Positions 45,647 through 54,514 are shown, numbered from the stretch's first letter. The stretch is DNA of 64,000 nucleotides from Lutispora saccharofermentans (GCF_024363565.1 NZ_JAJEKE010000011.1:1-64000); one strand, 5' to 3'. The notes: generated by a model from the letters alone, not told the origin. Translations and numbers: made by a program.

Positions 45647-47011
45647 TCAATTTTTGATCATCAAGGAAATATATTTATTAAAAGCTTTTAAAGAGCCCGT
45701 AAAAATCCTTATTATATTCATCAATCCATATCGGTCAATCATTTCTGTTTTTTTGTTTACAAAGATATTTACATATAGATTCGTCACCAGCAGCTCCCAA
45801 TAATATCTTCGCAGGCTCATTCCGGAAGGGCGGATCATCACCTGTCCAAAGCTCCATTTTTCATAATCCTTTGCATTATAGAGCAACCTGTCTTCATATT
45901 TTTTATACATCGGCAGATTGGGGAACGGAGTCAAGGGACTGATGCTGGTTATCTGGGGTTTAAGGCTTTTTATATATCTTCTCAATGCACTGAAATCATT
46001 CGCATCCCAGTCCGGATGAGCCATAAAGGATGCCCAAACATCCACGCCTAGTTCCCGAAGGATTCCGGCCGCCTTATAGTTATCCTCTATTGTGGATTTT
46101 TTGCGGTAGTCCGCCAGCTCTGTATCTTTAAATGTTTCATAGCCCACCAAAACAGCCTTCAGACCGCATTCTACAAACTCTTTAATTGCATTTTTATATA
46201 AAATTATGCCTTTGACCGAACCATATACTATAAAGTTCTTCTTTATACCCATTCCTCTTATCAAACTGAGAAATGCCTTGACTTTTTCTTCGCTCGCAAA
46301 AAAATCGTTATCCATCATCATTATAGTGGGCTCTTTAATTTGTGCCATGTCCCTTTTGGTCAATTCCGGATCGATTAAGCCTTCCTCATAGCCTTCAATC
46401 CTCCATCTCAAGCAGAAATCACAAGCTTTCTCGCAGCCCACACCGAATTCCATTATTGCTGCGGGACGATAGCCAAAGTAGGAGTATTCACGACGATACT
46501 TTTCCGTAGAAGACCTATCAGGCAGCATATAGGCATATCTGCCTTTCTTCCTTGTCGATGCATAACCAAATTCTTTGGATCTGATTCCATCAATTTTGGA
46601 TCTCATTGAGCCTTGAGCTAATCTTTCATAGAGCTCTATAAGGTTCTCCTCATTTGTATATTCAAAGATATGATCTACGGCGTCATGAAAAAAAGCTTCA
46701 GAATTTAAATATGCTTGTGTTCCTCCCACAATGGTGTGTATCTGATCATCCTCATTTTTTACTTCAATGCAAAGGTCAAGGACTTTATTTACGTCAATGC
46801 ATAAACTGGTGATACCGACAGCTTCCGGACTGCATAATTTTATTTTATCCTTCAGACTTATAGTTTCAATCATCATATCAAAGATCTCTACATTATGATT
46901 CTCCTTTAAAACCCCATAAATCATCTCTAAGCCCAAGGGCTCTGAAAACATGAAATCGCTTAAAGTTATAGCTTGTTTGATCCTGGGCGGCCTCACCAAT
47001 AATATTTTCAA
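45647..47011 (-). CDS. B12-binding-type radical SAM protein R1
   Basis: 454 aa from the TTG at 47011, preceded by GGAGG; the in-frame sequence further upstream is repeat. An N-terminal Rossmann-like domain (about 1-150, KILLVRPPRIKQ, VGGTQAYL) is of the cobalamin-binding type but has no DxHxxG motif. The radical SAM barrel (about 180-390) has GCEKACDFC (CX3CX2C) for the 4Fe-4S cluster and DNDFFASEEKVKAFL in the next strand. A helical tail follows. It is paralogous to R3 (48825) and R4 (51129). The reaction is not known; the family includes methylases and C-C bond formers on lipids, porphyrins and peptides. Confidence 0.85.
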   Translation of the reverse strand: MKILLVRPPRIKQAITLSDFMFSEPLGLEMIYGVLKENHNVEIFDMMIETISLKDKIKLCSPEAVGITSLCIDVNKVLDLCIEVKNEDDQIHTIVGGTQAYLNSEAFFHDAVDHIFEYTNEENLIELYERLAQGSMRSKIDGIRSKEFGYASTRKKGRYAYMLPDRSSTEKYRREYSYFGYRPAAIMEFGVGCEKACDFCLRWRIEGYEEGLIDPELTKRDMAQIKEPTIMMMDNDFFASEEKVKAFLSLIRGMGIKKNFIVYGSVKGIILYKNAIKEFVECGLKAVLVGYETFKDTELADYRKKSTIEDNYKAAGILRELGVDVWASFMAHPDWDANDFSALRRYIKSLKPQITSISPLTPFPNLPMYKKYEDRLLYNAKDYEKWSFGQVMIRPSGMSLRRYYWELLVTNLYVNIFVNKKTEMIDRYGLMNIIRIFTGSLKAFNKYISLMIKN

Positions 47012-47062
47012 TTCATTGCCTCCTTTATTATTTAAATTGCTTATTTCATAAATTTTATTTTT

Positions 47063-47470
47063 CTGCAATGACTCATTGGTGCATCTTTCCCCAGGACATC
47101 TTCTCTTGCTCCTGCTGAGCAATTCAACTTAGTTATGTTGACTGATAACGATTGCGAATGCCCCAGGGCATCCTCTCTTGCTCCTGTGGAGCAATTTACC
47201 TTATGCTCAAGGACTAAGACTTTGTAAGCTTGCATAGGGTTGCGTCAAAACCCGCTTCGGCTCAAACAGTTGACGCAACTTGTCCTATGCTTCGCTAACA
47301 AACTCTAAGTCCCTTCACATTGAACGAGACTTCATTCAGTGGGGTTTCAACTCCACTGAATGTTAGTCGAGTCCATGCTGGACTTAGTCGCCCTTAGGCA
47401 CATGCCGCCTATAGCGGTGTGGGTCTTAGGGCGAGTTAGTTCAGTGCTGCACTCTTATATCAGCCAGCAA
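47063..47470 (+). repeat. Family 1 structured repeat, copy C, with nested family 2 copy
   Basis: The 5' part has the CTGCAATGACTCATTGGTGC end, two copies of the accessory module with a TTGCTCCTG hairpin (47101 and 47174 areas), and a GTTGACTGATAACG terminal stem. The core stem is GTTGCGTCAA/TTGACGCAAC with GCATAGG/CCTATGC, a compensatory pair. At 47320 family 2 begins, and at 47447 family 1 resumes with GCACTCTTATATCAGCCAGC, its right end. With the next gene it makes up the whole 490-bp gap between R1 and R2. Confidence 0.85.
47320..47447 (+). repeat. Family 2 structured repeat, copy 3 (nested in family 1 copy C)
   Basis: It starts TTGAACGAGACTTCATTCAG and ends TTAGTTCAGTG. Stems: CATTCAGTGG/CCACTGAATG, AGTCC/GGACT, CGCCCT/AGGGCG and CACATGCCGC/GCGGTGTG. 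All differ in bases from copies 1 and 2 and still pair. Insertion inside a family 1 element shows that family 2 is, or was, mobile. Confidence 0.87.
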
Positions 47471-47501
47471 AACCAAGGCATCCGCAGACGCTAAACAGAT
47501 T

Positions 47502-48824
47502 CTAAAAGATATTTGGTGTAATCCTTCGCTTTATTTGATGCCGGTAATATAGATTTATTATGCAGTTAAACAAATACTTTCCCGGATTTTTGATAAATTC
47601 TCTTCGAAGAATATTCCTCTTAACTATTGAGGGAATGGTAAATAAGGATTCATAAAGCTGCCAATAAGCTTCCGTAAGCTCCTCAGGCGACATATTGGCA
47701 GGCATATGAACGGCTTCCGTACCGTCAAAGCTATAAATATCTTCCTTGACCAGACGCTTTTGATTTTCTATTTCTTTAAAAAATCTTGTGCCGGGTATGG
47801 GGGTCAATATATAAAACCTGGGTACTCCTATTTTGTTTCTCTCAACAAATTCCTTTGTGTCCTTTATCGACTCAATAGTATCTCCTTCTCCGCCAACTAC
47901 CATTTCTGTCGATACATCAATGCCATAGCCCCGGATATTCCTGATCAGCCTTGGATAGTCAGCCGGATTTGCCCAGCCTTTATTCATCGCTTTCAGGCTC
48001 TCTTGGGAAATGCTTTCAAGGCCAAAGCTCAAAGCGGTGCAGCCGCTGTCAGCTAAGATTCCCAGCAGTTCATCATCTTCTCCTATCCTGATGTCGCATT
48101 GGCTCATCCAGGACATATTCATGCTTTTTACATGTTCCAGCAGCTCCATTAAATATTCTCTATCAGAAAAGATATTATCATCCAGAAGCAGGAATTTTTT
48201 AAATCCTAAATCTGCTACTTGCTGTATATCCCTGATCACCTCTTCAAGAGGTTTTTTGATATAGTGCCCCTTATATAAGCAGGCCACTGAACAAAAACTG
48301 CAGGTGTTGGGACAACCTCTTCCCGCCTGCACCGGAAGAAAATCTCCTATAGGCTTGTCCATGATCAAGTCAAATCTTGGCAGAGGTGTTGAAAAGCTTC
48401 CGCTTTTTAAATTATTTTGATATATCTTCTTCAGCCTTCCATTTTTAAAATCCTCTAACAGCTCTTTCCATACCAGCTCCGCATCACCGACCACAACTGC
48501 ATCACAGTATTTCAGCGCCTCTTCTGCCATGATACTGGCCATATAGCCGCCCAATATCACGGTTTTCCCTCTTTCACGAAAAGCCCTGGCCAGATCGATA
48601 GAACGTATGACCCCATGCCCCATGGTGCTTATGCCGATCAAGTCCGCATCGGTATCCATTGGCACTTCCTCCAGCAGCTCCAATACAATCTCTACAGTCC
48701 AATCTTCCGGAGTCATGGCAGCCAATAAAGGCATAGCTAAACCGACAAAATACAATCGTTTCTTTTTTATTGGATGCTTAAATTTATCATAGGGGCTGGG
48801 TTGAATCAACAATAATTTCCTCAT
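47502..48824 (-). CDS. B12-binding-type radical SAM protein R2
   Basis: 440 aa. The N-terminal cobalamin-binding-type domain (about 1-140) shows LLIQPSPYDKFKHPIKKKRL and VILGGYMASIMAEEALKYCD. The radical SAM domain (about 165-380) has GRGCPNTCSFCSVA with CX3CX2C and FLLLDDNIFSDREYLMELLEH. A C-terminal helical segment ends the protein. Unlike R1, R3 and R4 it belongs to the HpnJ/BchE-like branch of this superfamily. It starts one base from the stop of R3, so it is cotranscribed with it. Confidence 0.87.
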   Translation of the reverse strand: MRKLLLIQPSPYDKFKHPIKKKRLYFVGLAMPLLAAMTPEDWTVEIVLELLEEVPMDTDADLIGISTMGHGVIRSIDLARAFRERGKTVILGGYMASIMAEEALKYCDAVVVGDAELVWKELLEDFKNGRLKKIYQNNLKSGSFSTPLPRFDLIMDKPIGDFLPVQAGRGCPNTCSFCSVACLYKGHYIKKPLEEVIRDIQQVADLGFKKFLLLDDNIFSDREYLMELLEHVKSMNMSWMSQCDIRIGEDDELLGILADSGCTALSFGLESISQESLKAMNKGWANPADYPRLIRNIRGYGIDVSTEMVVGGEGDTIESIKDTKEFVERNKIGVPRFYILTPIPGTRFFKEIENQKRLVKEDIYSFDGTEAVHMPANMSPEELTEAYWQLYESLFTIPSIVKRNILRREFIKNPGKYLFNCIINLYYRHQIKRRITPNIF

Positions 48825-50189
48825 TTATTTTCCTCTCCAAATTTTCTGCAAATACTGCCAGCTTACGAAGCTGCTGCCTATGAGCATTTTAATATTAGCT
48901 TTAATGCCATACTTTTTTATCAGCGCAGCTACATGTCTTGGCCTCATAATAACCTTATAATATGAAGCCAACAGCTGCAAATAAAATTCTGATATGCTCA
49001 TATGCTTCGGCTTTAAGGCTACATGGGCCATATCCCAGAGATGATAATCTTCGCAGCGAATCAATAATTCCGGCAGGTACATATCAAAAATATCTGTCCC
49101 AGGCAAGGGAGTTAATGGCTGAAGGTTCACAAACCTTACTTCAAGAGCTTTTAGCCAGGCAGTCAGCTCTCTGAAATCTTTTTTGCTGAAATCCAACGGA
49201 ATTATCAATGTGGCATAGAGTTCAATATCCATGCTCTTCAGTATTCCTATACATTTCTCGTTGACCTGCTTTGTGGTTCCTTTATGGTAATCATGCAAGT
49301 CCTTGCTTCTTATGGACTCAATGCCGACTATTACCGCCTGCAGACCGCAATCTTTGAATTCCTTCAAGAGGCTTTCATTCTCGACTATGAAGTCTGCTCG
49401 CCCGTATACCAGAAACTTCTTTCTAATATTTCTTTCTTTGATAGCTGCTATGAAATCCCCGATCCTGTCCGCATCATACAAGAAATCATCATCAACTATA
49501 TATATTTCTTCTTCTTTTATGGCTTCCAGTTCGTCGATAACATCTTCAACATCCCTTGCAAAATATTTCCCATCTGTAATTTCTCTGCAAAAACAAAACT
49601 GACAATTATATGGACAGCCAAAGGAGGTTTTGATCAATGCACAGGGCTTGTGAAACATATAGTAATAATACTTCCTATACTGCGAGACAGCCTCGCGTGC
49701 AGGATGCTTATATGAAAAACTGTATTTTTTGGGTCCTGACTCCTTGAGCATCTCTCTGATATCTGATTTACTCTTACCTTCCAGCAAGGCTTTCAATGCT
49801 TCATTAAATCCGTCAATACCATTTCTGTCAAACACGAAATCTATATACTCACATTTGAAATCCTTAGGTACTACCTCCGCATGAACTCCCCCAGCACCGG
49901 TGCTTATTTCCGGCAATAACCCTTTGGCTTGCTCCGCCAGTTTTTTTATAATTCCTACATGGGTGATATAGCCCGTAAATAATATAAAGTCCGGCTTCTC
50001 CTTTAGCAGGACAGATTCATATGAGATTTTCTCCAAAATCATATCTACTATTTTTATATCTATGCTTTTTTTGATAAAATCAGGTATATTAGAGACCAGG
50101 TATTCCAATTCAAGGGGCTCGCATATCATAACATGCTGAAGCCCAATGGTTTCTCTGTGGGGCTTTGGTCTTACGAGCAGCACCTTCAC
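48825..50189 (-). CDS. B12-binding-type radical SAM protein R3
   Basis: 454 aa from the GTG at 50189, which overlaps the TGA of the methyltransferase gene (GTGA) and is preceded by GAAGGTG. The first domain (about 1-150) starts KVLLVRPKPHRETIGLQHVM. The radical SAM cluster motif is GCPYNCQFCFCREITDGKYF (with an extra Cys two residues after the third). DDDFLYDADRIGDFIAAIKE and VIVGIESIRSKDLHDYHKGT follow. It is a paralogue of R1 and R4 with unknown reaction. Confidence 0.87.
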   Translation of the reverse strand: MKVLLVRPKPHRETIGLQHVMICEPLELEYLVSNIPDFIKKSIDIKIVDMILEKISYESVLLKEKPDFILFTGYITHVGIIKKLAEQAKGLLPEISTGAGGVHAEVVPKDFKCEYIDFVFDRNGIDGFNEALKALLEGKSKSDIREMLKESGPKKYSFSYKHPAREAVSQYRKYYYYMFHKPCALIKTSFGCPYNCQFCFCREITDGKYFARDVEDVIDELEAIKEEEIYIVDDDFLYDADRIGDFIAAIKERNIRKKFLVYGRADFIVENESLLKEFKDCGLQAVIVGIESIRSKDLHDYHKGTTKQVNEKCIGILKSMDIELYATLIIPLDFSKKDFRELTAWLKALEVRFVNLQPLTPLPGTDIFDMYLPELLIRCEDYHLWDMAHVALKPKHMSISEFYLQLLASYYKVIMRPRHVAALIKKYGIKANIKMLIGSSFVSWQYLQKIWRGK

Positions 50190-50809
50190 TGTTTCACCTT
50201 CTTCAATGTATAAACTGCAATTCTGGGCATGAAAAATTTCTCTTTGATTACCCCCAGCTCTTCTATCTCCAGCCATGGCTTAACCAGCTCCCTGAATTGA
50301 AAATCCGACGGATAACAAGCCTTACCGGTTGTAAATTTTACAAAAAATAAGCAGAACCTGTCATAAAAGCTGTTGCCGCTGGCAAAGGCCACAAATATCC
50401 TTCCATCGTCTTTTAAAATATTTGATAGATCAGCTATAACCTTGGCTTTATCCTTATAATAGGGAAAGGAGTGGGTGCAGATGATGATGTCAAATTCATC
50501 ATCATATTTGTCCAATTCTGCCGCATCCATGCAGATATGATCGGCCTTGGGATTCCTCTTCATTGAAATTTCAAGCATTGCCTCAGAATAATCTATCCCT
50601 GTAATATCATAGCCTCCATATCTCTTTTCTATCTCTTCAATCAATTCACCGGGCCCGCAGCCCAGATCCAGAACCTTTAAATGCTTATTGCCTCTATAGC
50701 CTTTTTCTATGAGCTTCAGTATATAATTTCTTGTAGGTTTTAATGAATACTTTTGAACCCATAATTTATCATATCTGCTTGCCCAAAAATCCCATATTTT
50801 GAAAGCCAT
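50186..50809 (-). CDS. Class I SAM-dependent methyltransferase
   Basis: 207 aa with a seven-strand methyltransferase fold. Motif I is VLDLGCGPGELIEEIE (near 45-60), then ITGIDYSEAMLEIS for the acidic loop and DIIICTHSFPYYKDKAKVI for motif IV. The C-terminus is short and carries hydrophobic stretches. It could methylate a lipid, quinone or product of the radical SAM enzymes. GGAGG precedes the ATG. It overlaps R3 by four bases. Confidence 0.88.
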   Translation of the reverse strand: MAFKIWDFWASRYDKLWVQKYSLKPTRNYILKLIEKGYRGNKHLKVLDLGCGPGELIEEIEKRYGGYDITGIDYSEAMLEISMKRNPKADHICMDAAELDKYDDEFDIIICTHSFPYYKDKAKVIADLSNILKDDGRIFVAFASGNSFYDRFCLFFVKFTTGKACYPSDFQFRELVKPWLEIEELGVIKEKFFMPRIAVYTLKKVKQ

Positions 50810-50823
50810 AACATTCCTCCTGT

Positions 50824-51144
50824 TTTATCACTGAACTAACTGCAATAACTCTAATTTAACTGTTGTGTTGACTGATAACTATTGCAGAGCTCCGGGACTA
50901 AAAGTTTGTAAGCTTGCATAGGGTTGCGTCAAAACTCGCCACATGAAACATTTGTCATTACTGTTAAGATTCAAGCAAGTTATGCGGTTCTCTGATTTAC
51001 CTATGTTTCGGCTCAAACAGTTGACGCAACTTTTCCTATTGCCCCAGGGCACCTTCTCTTGCTCCTGTGTCGCAATTCACCTTGACTTCGCTAACAAACT
51101 CTAAGCCCCTTCACAAAGCACTCTTTTATCAGTCAACACAACAG
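50824..51144 (+). repeat. Family 1 structured repeat, copy D, with family 2 fragment
   Basis: The perfect 19-bp inverted ends CTGTTGTGTTGACTGATAA (50860-50878) and TTATCAGTCAACACAACAG (51126-51144) define the core. The core stem GTTGCGTCAA/TTGACGCAAC is present, and the accessory module sits in the 3' arm (51040-51085) instead of the 5' arm. A family 2 3' end (TTTATCACTGAACTAAC, 50824-50840) precedes it. The right arm overlaps the end of the R4 gene, supplying its last residues. Confidence 0.88.
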
Positions 51145-52433
51145 ATGCTTTGTCTTATATATTTCCATATGCGTTTTGACTTTAGCAGCCTCAAATGTGT
51201 CCAATAAAACAAAATATAAAATAGTGGGACCGGAAGCCTGGGCTTTAATACCAGATGAAGAAAGTCATATTTTTTTATATCTTGAGTTATCAGGTCTTTC
51301 TTTGCTTTTTCATAGCTGTTTGTACCCTTTATCGGAGTAAATACAGATATGGTATAAACGTCAATATCATGCTTCCTGATAAAATCTCTCAAGTCAATAA
51401 AATCTCTAAGGGAATAATCCGGATGCACCATGAATAATGCCGTTAGATCTATGGAGTTTTCTTTCAGCAGCGATATAGCCTCAGGGTAACGCAGCGCGTC
51501 CGTTGACTTGTGATAATCCTCCAATTCCTCATTGTTGACAGATTCAAAACCAACGATCACTTCTGCCAGCCCTGCTTTTTTCAAGCGAGGCAGCAGATCT
51601 GCTTCCCTTATAATAAAGTCTGCTCTTAAATATCCGATTATCTTAACCTTTAAATCAATTTTGCTTATGGCTTCTATAAAAGCTAAAGCATCCTCACGCA
51701 TTGCAAAAAGTACATCATCCACAATCCAGAAATACTCTGCTCCAATATCAGCCATTTCTTCAACCATTTTATCATAATCACTCTTTATATATATTCCGCC
51801 ATTGACACATCTGCAGTAACAGTACTCGCAGCCATAGGGGCAGCCTATGCTTCCTTTAATCAATGCCACCTGTTTTTTCTCCAGATATGATGTCTTGGGA
51901 CTGATCATTTGAAACAAACGGCGATCGGCTTTGATTGAGTCTGCTGCTTTTATATAATGCTTTCCTCCAACCTTCCATATGCCATCTGCCGAACCGGCTT
52001 GATCTATGAAATAATCTACCCCTGCCTCGGTCAGCTTGTTCTTTGAATCCGAAATATGCTCGATAACCTGCTTAAAAACCGATAAGCATTGGGAATGAAT
52101 GACATAATCTATGTTTTTATGATGAAAAGCAGATGCATTAAGCTGGGCATGAACTCCACCGACAATAACAATCACTCCGGAGTATTTTGTCTTGCAAGCC
52201 CTGGCTTCTCGTATGATTTCCTCTTCGGCTACGTTATAACCAGTAAGGACCACAACATCCGGCTTGATTTCTTCTGGTTCCTTGAGTCCGAATAAATCAT
52301 CGGCAATATAGCACTCAATGCCGCTAGAGTCTAATACAGCCTCCAAATAGCAAAGTTCCAAGGGTTCAACCTTTACGGGATCAAATAATGAAAACAGGGT
52401 TTTGACTCTCACTTTTTTCAACAAAACAATCAT
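51129..52433 (-). CDS. B12-binding-type radical SAM protein R4
   Basis: 434 aa. The N-terminal domain (about 1-140) runs KTLFSLFDPVKVEPLELCYL and VVLTGYNVAEEEIIREARAC. The radical SAM cluster is GCPYGCEYCYCRCVNGGIY, with two further cysteines after CX3CX2C. DDVLFAMREDALAFIEAIS and VIVGFESVNNEELEDYHKST follow. It is a paralogue of R1 and R3. The last residues, SICCVD, and the stop codon come from the terminal inverted repeat of repeat copy D. It overlaps the acyltransferase gene upstream by four bases. Confidence 0.87.
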   Translation of the reverse strand: MIVLLKKVRVKTLFSLFDPVKVEPLELCYLEAVLDSSGIECYIADDLFGLKEPEEIKPDVVVLTGYNVAEEEIIREARACKTKYSGVIVIVGGVHAQLNASAFHHKNIDYVIHSQCLSVFKQVIEHISDSKNKLTEAGVDYFIDQAGSADGIWKVGGKHYIKAADSIKADRRLFQMISPKTSYLEKKQVALIKGSIGCPYGCEYCYCRCVNGGIYIKSDYDKMVEEMADIGAEYFWIVDDVLFAMREDALAFIEAISKIDLKVKIIGYLRADFIIREADLLPRLKKAGLAEVIVGFESVNNEELEDYHKSTDALRYPEAISLLKENSIDLTALFMVHPDYSLRDFIDLRDFIRKHDIDVYTISVFTPIKGTNSYEKAKKDLITQDIKKYDFLHLVLKPRLPVPLFYILFYWTHLRLLKSKRIWKYIRQSICCVD

Positions 52434-53434
52434 AAGAGTCCCCCCTTTACGCTCTCTATCTCCGGCTTGAACGATACTTCCTTCAAGTCCATGTTAAATA
52501 CATGATGCCGGATTTTATAGGGCTTGTATGAAAACATAGGCACTAAGCGCTGCAAAAGCTTATTGATAATAGGGTTACTATGATGCAGATATAAATATTT
52601 ATACACTTCCCTGCATCCTATCTTCAATTTGCTTTCTTCTGCTGTCTGACCGAAGTTGATGGTCTTATATCCCCTCTCTATACCTGCTTTAAGGATCTTA
52701 AGCAGCATATTGTAATAAAGGTCATAAGGCTCGTTGTACTCCTTGCGAAAACCGCCAAATAGAAAGCAAAGCTCTCCTCCCAATTCTTTTAGCTGGATGA
52801 ATCCCAAAAGCTGGCCGGAACCTGAATCGATAAATTCGAAAAAATCTGCTTCATAATCGGTAAAGAATTGCATAGGCAGTATTTCTAAGGGATTTTGGGT
52901 CCTATCCATTATGCTCAAATACAAATCATAATGCTCCCTGCTGAATCTTTTTCTGTCTAAAGATTTCACTATAAGGCCTTCTCCTTTTTTAAGCGCCTTC
53001 ATAATCCTTCTCCTATACGAACTGCGCAGTGCTTTTAGATAATCCTCAAAAGAAGAAAATCTATTATTAAAAACAAAGGTTGATAAGGTTCTTCCTGCAA
53101 CGAGCCTTTTAAACCCGGGATCAGCATTTAGCACTACCTTCAGCCCCTTCATCTCTTCTATGGCTCTTTCCACAGAAGAAACCTCTCCCCAATAGCCTTT
53201 GCAGCAGAGCGAAATAGGCAATCCAATGATTCTGACATCGGCTCTCAGCGGGAAAGCATGTTTGAAATTCAGCAGGTTTAGCTTTAAAGAGTATGAGAGG
53301 ATAAAGCTGTCTCCATTAAAGCTATATATTTGACTGCATGGATTTACTTTTTCCAGGAGCTCCAGCAATACTGACAACTCATGTTCAAAAGGTAATTTTG
53401 ATTTGATATCCGATAAATTGCTATAGACAGCCAA
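52430..53434 (-). CDS. FemAB/GNAT-like acyltransferase
   Basis: 334 aa. The C-terminal half (about 140-320) resembles a GNAT or FemAB-type domain: SSYRRRIMKALKKGEGLIVK, then ADFFEFIDSGSGQLLGFIQL, GELCFLFGGFRKEYNEPYDL, and a GYKTINFGQTAEESKLKIGC strand. The 'NFGQTAEESKLKIG' block is typical of the FemAB-like PEP-CTERM/GNAT subgroup. No signal peptide. It probably moves an acyl or aminoacyl group onto a small molecule or lipid. It begins directly after the next acyltransferase (1 bp) and overlaps R4 by four. Confidence 0.75.
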   Translation of the reverse strand: MAVYSNLSDIKSKLPFEHELSVLLELLEKVNPCSQIYSFNGDSFILSYSLKLNLLNFKHAFPLRADVRIIGLPISLCCKGYWGEVSSVERAIEEMKGLKVVLNADPGFKRLVAGRTLSTFVFNNRFSSFEDYLKALRSSYRRRIMKALKKGEGLIVKSLDRKRFSREHYDLYLSIMDRTQNPLEILPMQFFTDYEADFFEFIDSGSGQLLGFIQLKELGGELCFLFGGFRKEYNEPYDLYYNMLLKILKAGIERGYKTINFGQTAEESKLKIGCREVYKYLYLHHSNPIINKLLQRLVPMFSYKPYKIRHHVFNMDLKEVSFKPEIESVKGGLL

Positions 53435-54514
53435 TTAATGCACATCCTTTATATAGGCTTTATAGCGTTTATGCCTGCTATCTGCCCATTTAATGCCAAA
53501 GCTCTTTGAAAGAGTATTATTTTCGAGAATCCAACCGGATTCAAAATTATCATACCGCCCTTTAACGCATTGAAAACAATGATCAAACAATGCTAAAATC
53601 GCTCCTCGCCCTTTTTCATTCGGTATAACTCCCATTTCTACAATTTTAAAGGTATCTATTTTATCAGAAAAAAATTTATTTTTAATCACAGTTGATAAAC
53701 CTAATGTCTCTGAAGGCTTCATCAATTGATGAAAATCGGGATACCATAGCATGAATCCTACAGGCGTTCCATTTTTTTCAACAAACAAAAGATTTTCAGG
53801 TTTTAACAAAAATCTGAAATCCTTAAACAATTCTAAATCTTCTTCAGCTTTTCGCGGATAATAAAAGAGATGCTCTTTAAAAGCTTCATTATTTATTTGA
53901 GTATATATATGCGCTTCGGCTTTTAAATTCCTGAAATCAGCCGGGCGAACCGTATATTTCTCTCTGATCCGTATCTGAAGTCCAGAATTGAGCAAATGCT
54001 CAAGTGAATGCATATCTTTTTTATAGCTTATCATTTCTATGGCTTTGAAGCCGCTTTTTTCAAAAAAGTCATGATAAAAAGGCGGGTTATGAGGCATGCC
54101 AAAGCTTTGCCGCTCCTCATAATTACTAGCTAAGAACCCCAAACCGTAATTCACATGAATATTTAAAGAGCCCGATATTTTATCTGCACCCTTTTCTTTA
54201 GTCAGGGTTTCGGCTCGATGGATTATTAAATCAAAGGCCTCCATATCAAATTTTTCGGCTTCAAAGAAGCCTATCTGCAGAAGCTCAGGCATCCGATAAG
54301 CATAAGCCAATATACATATCATTATAATTCTGTCGTCATTCATCACCATCAACGGTTCCAGGTAAGCAGACTTGCATAATTCACTCTTGCCGCTCAACAA
54401 ACCCTTTAGCAGCCCTGACATAGAATTTCGCTTAAAAGGATTATTCAAATATTGATTTTCATAAAACTTGAAAAAAGCTTTCACATTCATATCGTCAACT
54501 TGTTTTAATTCCAT
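53435..54514 (-). CDS. GNAT-like acyltransferase
   Basis: 359 aa from the ATG at 54514, after AGGAGG; the frame continues 35 codons upstream without support. The protein looks like a double-domain GNAT fold. FYENQYLNNPFKR opens it, and a late acetyl-CoA-binding block is seen in IVEMGVIPNEKGRGAILALF (GRGAI as the pyrophosphate loop) with GWILENNTLSKSFGIKW. It is the first gene of the radical SAM cluster. Acceptor and acyl donor are unknown. Confidence 0.75.
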   Translation of the reverse strand: MELKQVDDMNVKAFFKFYENQYLNNPFKRNSMSGLLKGLLSGKSELCKSAYLEPLMVMNDDRIIMICILAYAYRMPELLQIGFFEAEKFDMEAFDLIIHRAETLTKEKGADKISGSLNIHVNYGLGFLASNYEERQSFGMPHNPPFYHDFFEKSGFKAIEMISYKKDMHSLEHLLNSGLQIRIREKYTVRPADFRNLKAEAHIYTQINNEAFKEHLFYYPRKAEEDLELFKDFRFLLKPENLLFVEKNGTPVGFMLWYPDFHQLMKPSETLGLSTVIKNKFFSDKIDTFKIVEMGVIPNEKGRGAILALFDHCFQCVKGRYDNFESGWILENNTLSKSFGIKWADSRHKRYKAYIKDVH

